From UBA3006 sp036746695 (lineage in GTDB: Bacteria; Actinomycetota; Acidimicrobiia; Acidimicrobiales; Ilumatobacteraceae), in assembly GCA_036746695.1 (NCBI GenBank), contig DAIODP010000001.1, forward strand, positions 1,798,001 to 1,862,000: 64,000 nt of DNA, given 5' to 3'. The notes below the pieces were generated by a model. That model made no database searches. It saw only the letters and a program-made list of their open reading frames with translations, and was not told the DNA's origin. Position 1 is the first letter of the stretch. Each line of letters starts with the position of its first letter. Of this stretch, positions 63,271-64,000 are shown in pieces. The position numbers and the translations under genes are program-made.

Positions 63271-63540
63271 CTAAGCCAGTTTGAGAAACAGTTTCTCGAC
63301 CTCTTCGAGAGTGAAACCCTCTTTGCCGGCTTTCTTTGGGTCGGCTAGGCAACGCTGCATTCCAACCGAGAGAATCTTGAAGCCCACTTGGTCGAGTGCG
63401 GTGCTGGCTGCAGATACTTGTGCAATCACGTCGCGACACTCGCGACCATCGTTGATCATTTTCTGTACTGCTCGAACCTGACCCTCGATGCGGGCCAAGC
63501 GCCGAACTAGTGAATCATGTGTTTCGGTGTCTAAGTTCAT
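63271..63540 (-). CDS. cstR: CsoR-family repressor, CstR-like (persulfide sensor type)
   Basis: 89-residue all-helical CsoR/RcnR/CstR-type repressor (RRLARIEGQVRAVQKMINDG). The two cysteines Cys35 (GRECRDVIAQ) and Cys64 (VGMQRCLADP) are kept, but the position four residues before Cys64 that is His in copper-sensing CsoR is Gly60. A Cys pair without the Cu-binding His is the pattern of the persulfide sensor CstR. The divergent gene is a persulfide-dioxygenase homologue, and a CsoR-type operator lies between them. Confidence 0.85.
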   Translation of the reverse strand: MNLDTETHDSLVRRLARIEGQVRAVQKMINDGRECRDVIAQVSAASTALDQVGFKILSVGMQRCLADPKKAGKEGFTLEEVEKLFLKLA

Positions 63541-63555
63541 ATGGGTATTATAGAC

Positions 63556-63571
63556 ATACCCCTTGGGGTAT
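63556..63571. promoter_or_regulatory. CsoR/CstR-type operator
   Basis: ATACCCC-TT-GGGGTAT is a 7-bp inverted repeat with 2-base centre, the GC-tract flanked by AT that CsoR-family repressors bind. It lies in the 47-base gap between the divergent repressor (start 63540) and the MBL gene (start 63588). GGGTAT (63543-63548) and ATACCC (63556-63561) make a second overlapping inverted repeat, so two repressor units may fit. Confidence 0.8.
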
Positions 63572-63587
63572 CTGATACTCTTTGGTC

Positions 63588-64000
63588 ATGATCTTCGAGC
63601 AGTTTTATCTGGAGTGCCTATCTCATGCGTCGTACCTGATTGGCGACACTTCTACAGGACGAGCCGTAGTAGTCGACCCTCAGCGAGATGTTCAGCAGTA
63701 TCTAGATTCGGCCAAAAGTCATGGACTCAAAATAGAGCTAGTCCTCGAGACGCATTTTCATGCCGACTTCCTATCAGGGCATTTGGAATTGGCCAAGGCG
63801 ACTGGTGCAACCATTGGCTACGGCGCAGTCGCCAAACCCCAGTTTGCCGCACGCGCGTTTGCCGACGGCGAGCGGTACGTACTTGGCGAAGTGGTCCTCG
63901 AGATTCGCCACACTCCTGGTCATACGCCCGAGTCTGTTTCCATCGTGGTGTTCGAGCACGAGAACGACAAAGTGCCCTATGGGGTGCTCACTGGCGACAC
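63588..64000 (+). CDS. MBL-fold persulfide dioxygenase/CstB-like protein (cut by window end)
   Basis: The frame is open from ATG 63588 to the window end (137 residues visible): MIFEQFYLECLSHASYLIGD, VVVDPQRDVQQYLDSA, then THFHADFLSGHLELAKATGA and HTPGHTPESVSIVVFEHEN. This is the metallo-beta-lactamase fold of ETHE1/CstB-type persulfide dioxygenases (HxHxD with Phe in place of the last His, as in the THxHADF group). CstB members carry rhodanese domains further on, which cannot be seen here. It would oxidise glutathione or low-molecular-weight persulfide to sulfite or thiosulfate. No Shine-Dalgarno sequence is evident; it may be leaderless. Confidence 0.88.
   Translation, partial: MIFEQFYLECLSHASYLIGDTSTGRAVVVDPQRDVQQYLDSAKSHGLKIELVLETHFHADFLSGHLELAKATGATIGYGAVAKPQFAARAFADGERYVLGEVVLEIRHTPGHTPESVSIVVFEHENDKVPYGVLTGD

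Overview
The window looks like a chromosomal segment of an uncultured actinobacterium, most probably of the class Acidimicrobiia (Ilumatobacter/freshwater-marine type). The basis is inference from content: moderate GC, a CarD regulator, an actinobacterial-style multi-pass membrane protein, FAD monooxygenase, P450 and SDR genes, secreted proteins with Thr-rich linkers, very short intergenic gaps with many ATGA/GTGA/TAATG start-stop overlaps, and few Shine-Dalgarno sequences. There are no CRISPR arrays, insertion sequences, prophage genes or rRNA genes. Nearly every base belongs to a gene; no gene-free stretch exceeds 300 bases.

Layout. 1-12.3 kb: end of an alkyl-sulfatase-like gene, a CHK-type kinase and its partner, class I aldolase, a secreted Ig-like protein, type II NADH dehydrogenase, an SDR plus a frameshifted MaoC-like gene, a membrane-anchored molybdopterin oxidoreductase, tRNA-Arg(TCG), a methyltransferase and two envelope proteins. 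12.3-25.8 kb: a DUF952-GNAT fusion, then one tightly overlapped purine operon on the minus strand, purH-purSL-purQ-purC-purF-purDM-purN-guaB, carrying two gene fusions. 25.8-35.2 kb: tRNA-Arg(TCT), CarD with a histone-H1-like tail, a beta-hydroxyacid dehydrogenase, an aminotransferase/SDR/P450 operon, the dTDP-rhamnose genes rmlACBD and an acyl-ACP desaturase. 35.2-39.3 kb: an ECF sigma factor divergent from a zinc/manganese ABC transporter operon that ends in a ZAS-type anti-sigma factor; a good ECF promoter (GGGAAC-N17-CGTC) sits in front of the transporter. 39.3-48.4 kb: a YVTN lipoprotein, an HD-domain protein, a PhnD-like protein, then hutU-hutF-def-hutI, and convergent purEK. 48.4-54.2 kb: a YeiH-type permease, a desaturase, a PhyH dioxygenase, a small membrane protein with its own terminator, ArfB, an MFS protein, and tRNA-Gly(TCC). 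54.2-64 kb: an NAD-dependent formate dehydrogenase condensed into two fused polypeptides (FdsG-FdsB and FdsA-FdsD), a polytopic membrane protein, a Baeyer-Villiger-type monooxygenase, apt, and a CsoR/CstR repressor divergent from a persulfide-dioxygenase-like gene that runs off the window.

The most interesting points are: (1) a peptide-deformylase homologue sits exactly where N-formylglutamate deformylase (HutG) would be expected, between hutF and hutI; (2) an ECF sigma/metal transporter/anti-sigma circuit; (3) the eukaryote-like GARS-AIRS (PurD-PurM) fusion followed by purN, next to a PurS-PurL fusion; (4) formate dehydrogenase subunits merged pairwise, which could oxidise the formate released by the histidine pathway; (5) a CstR-like operator and sulfide-detoxification pair.
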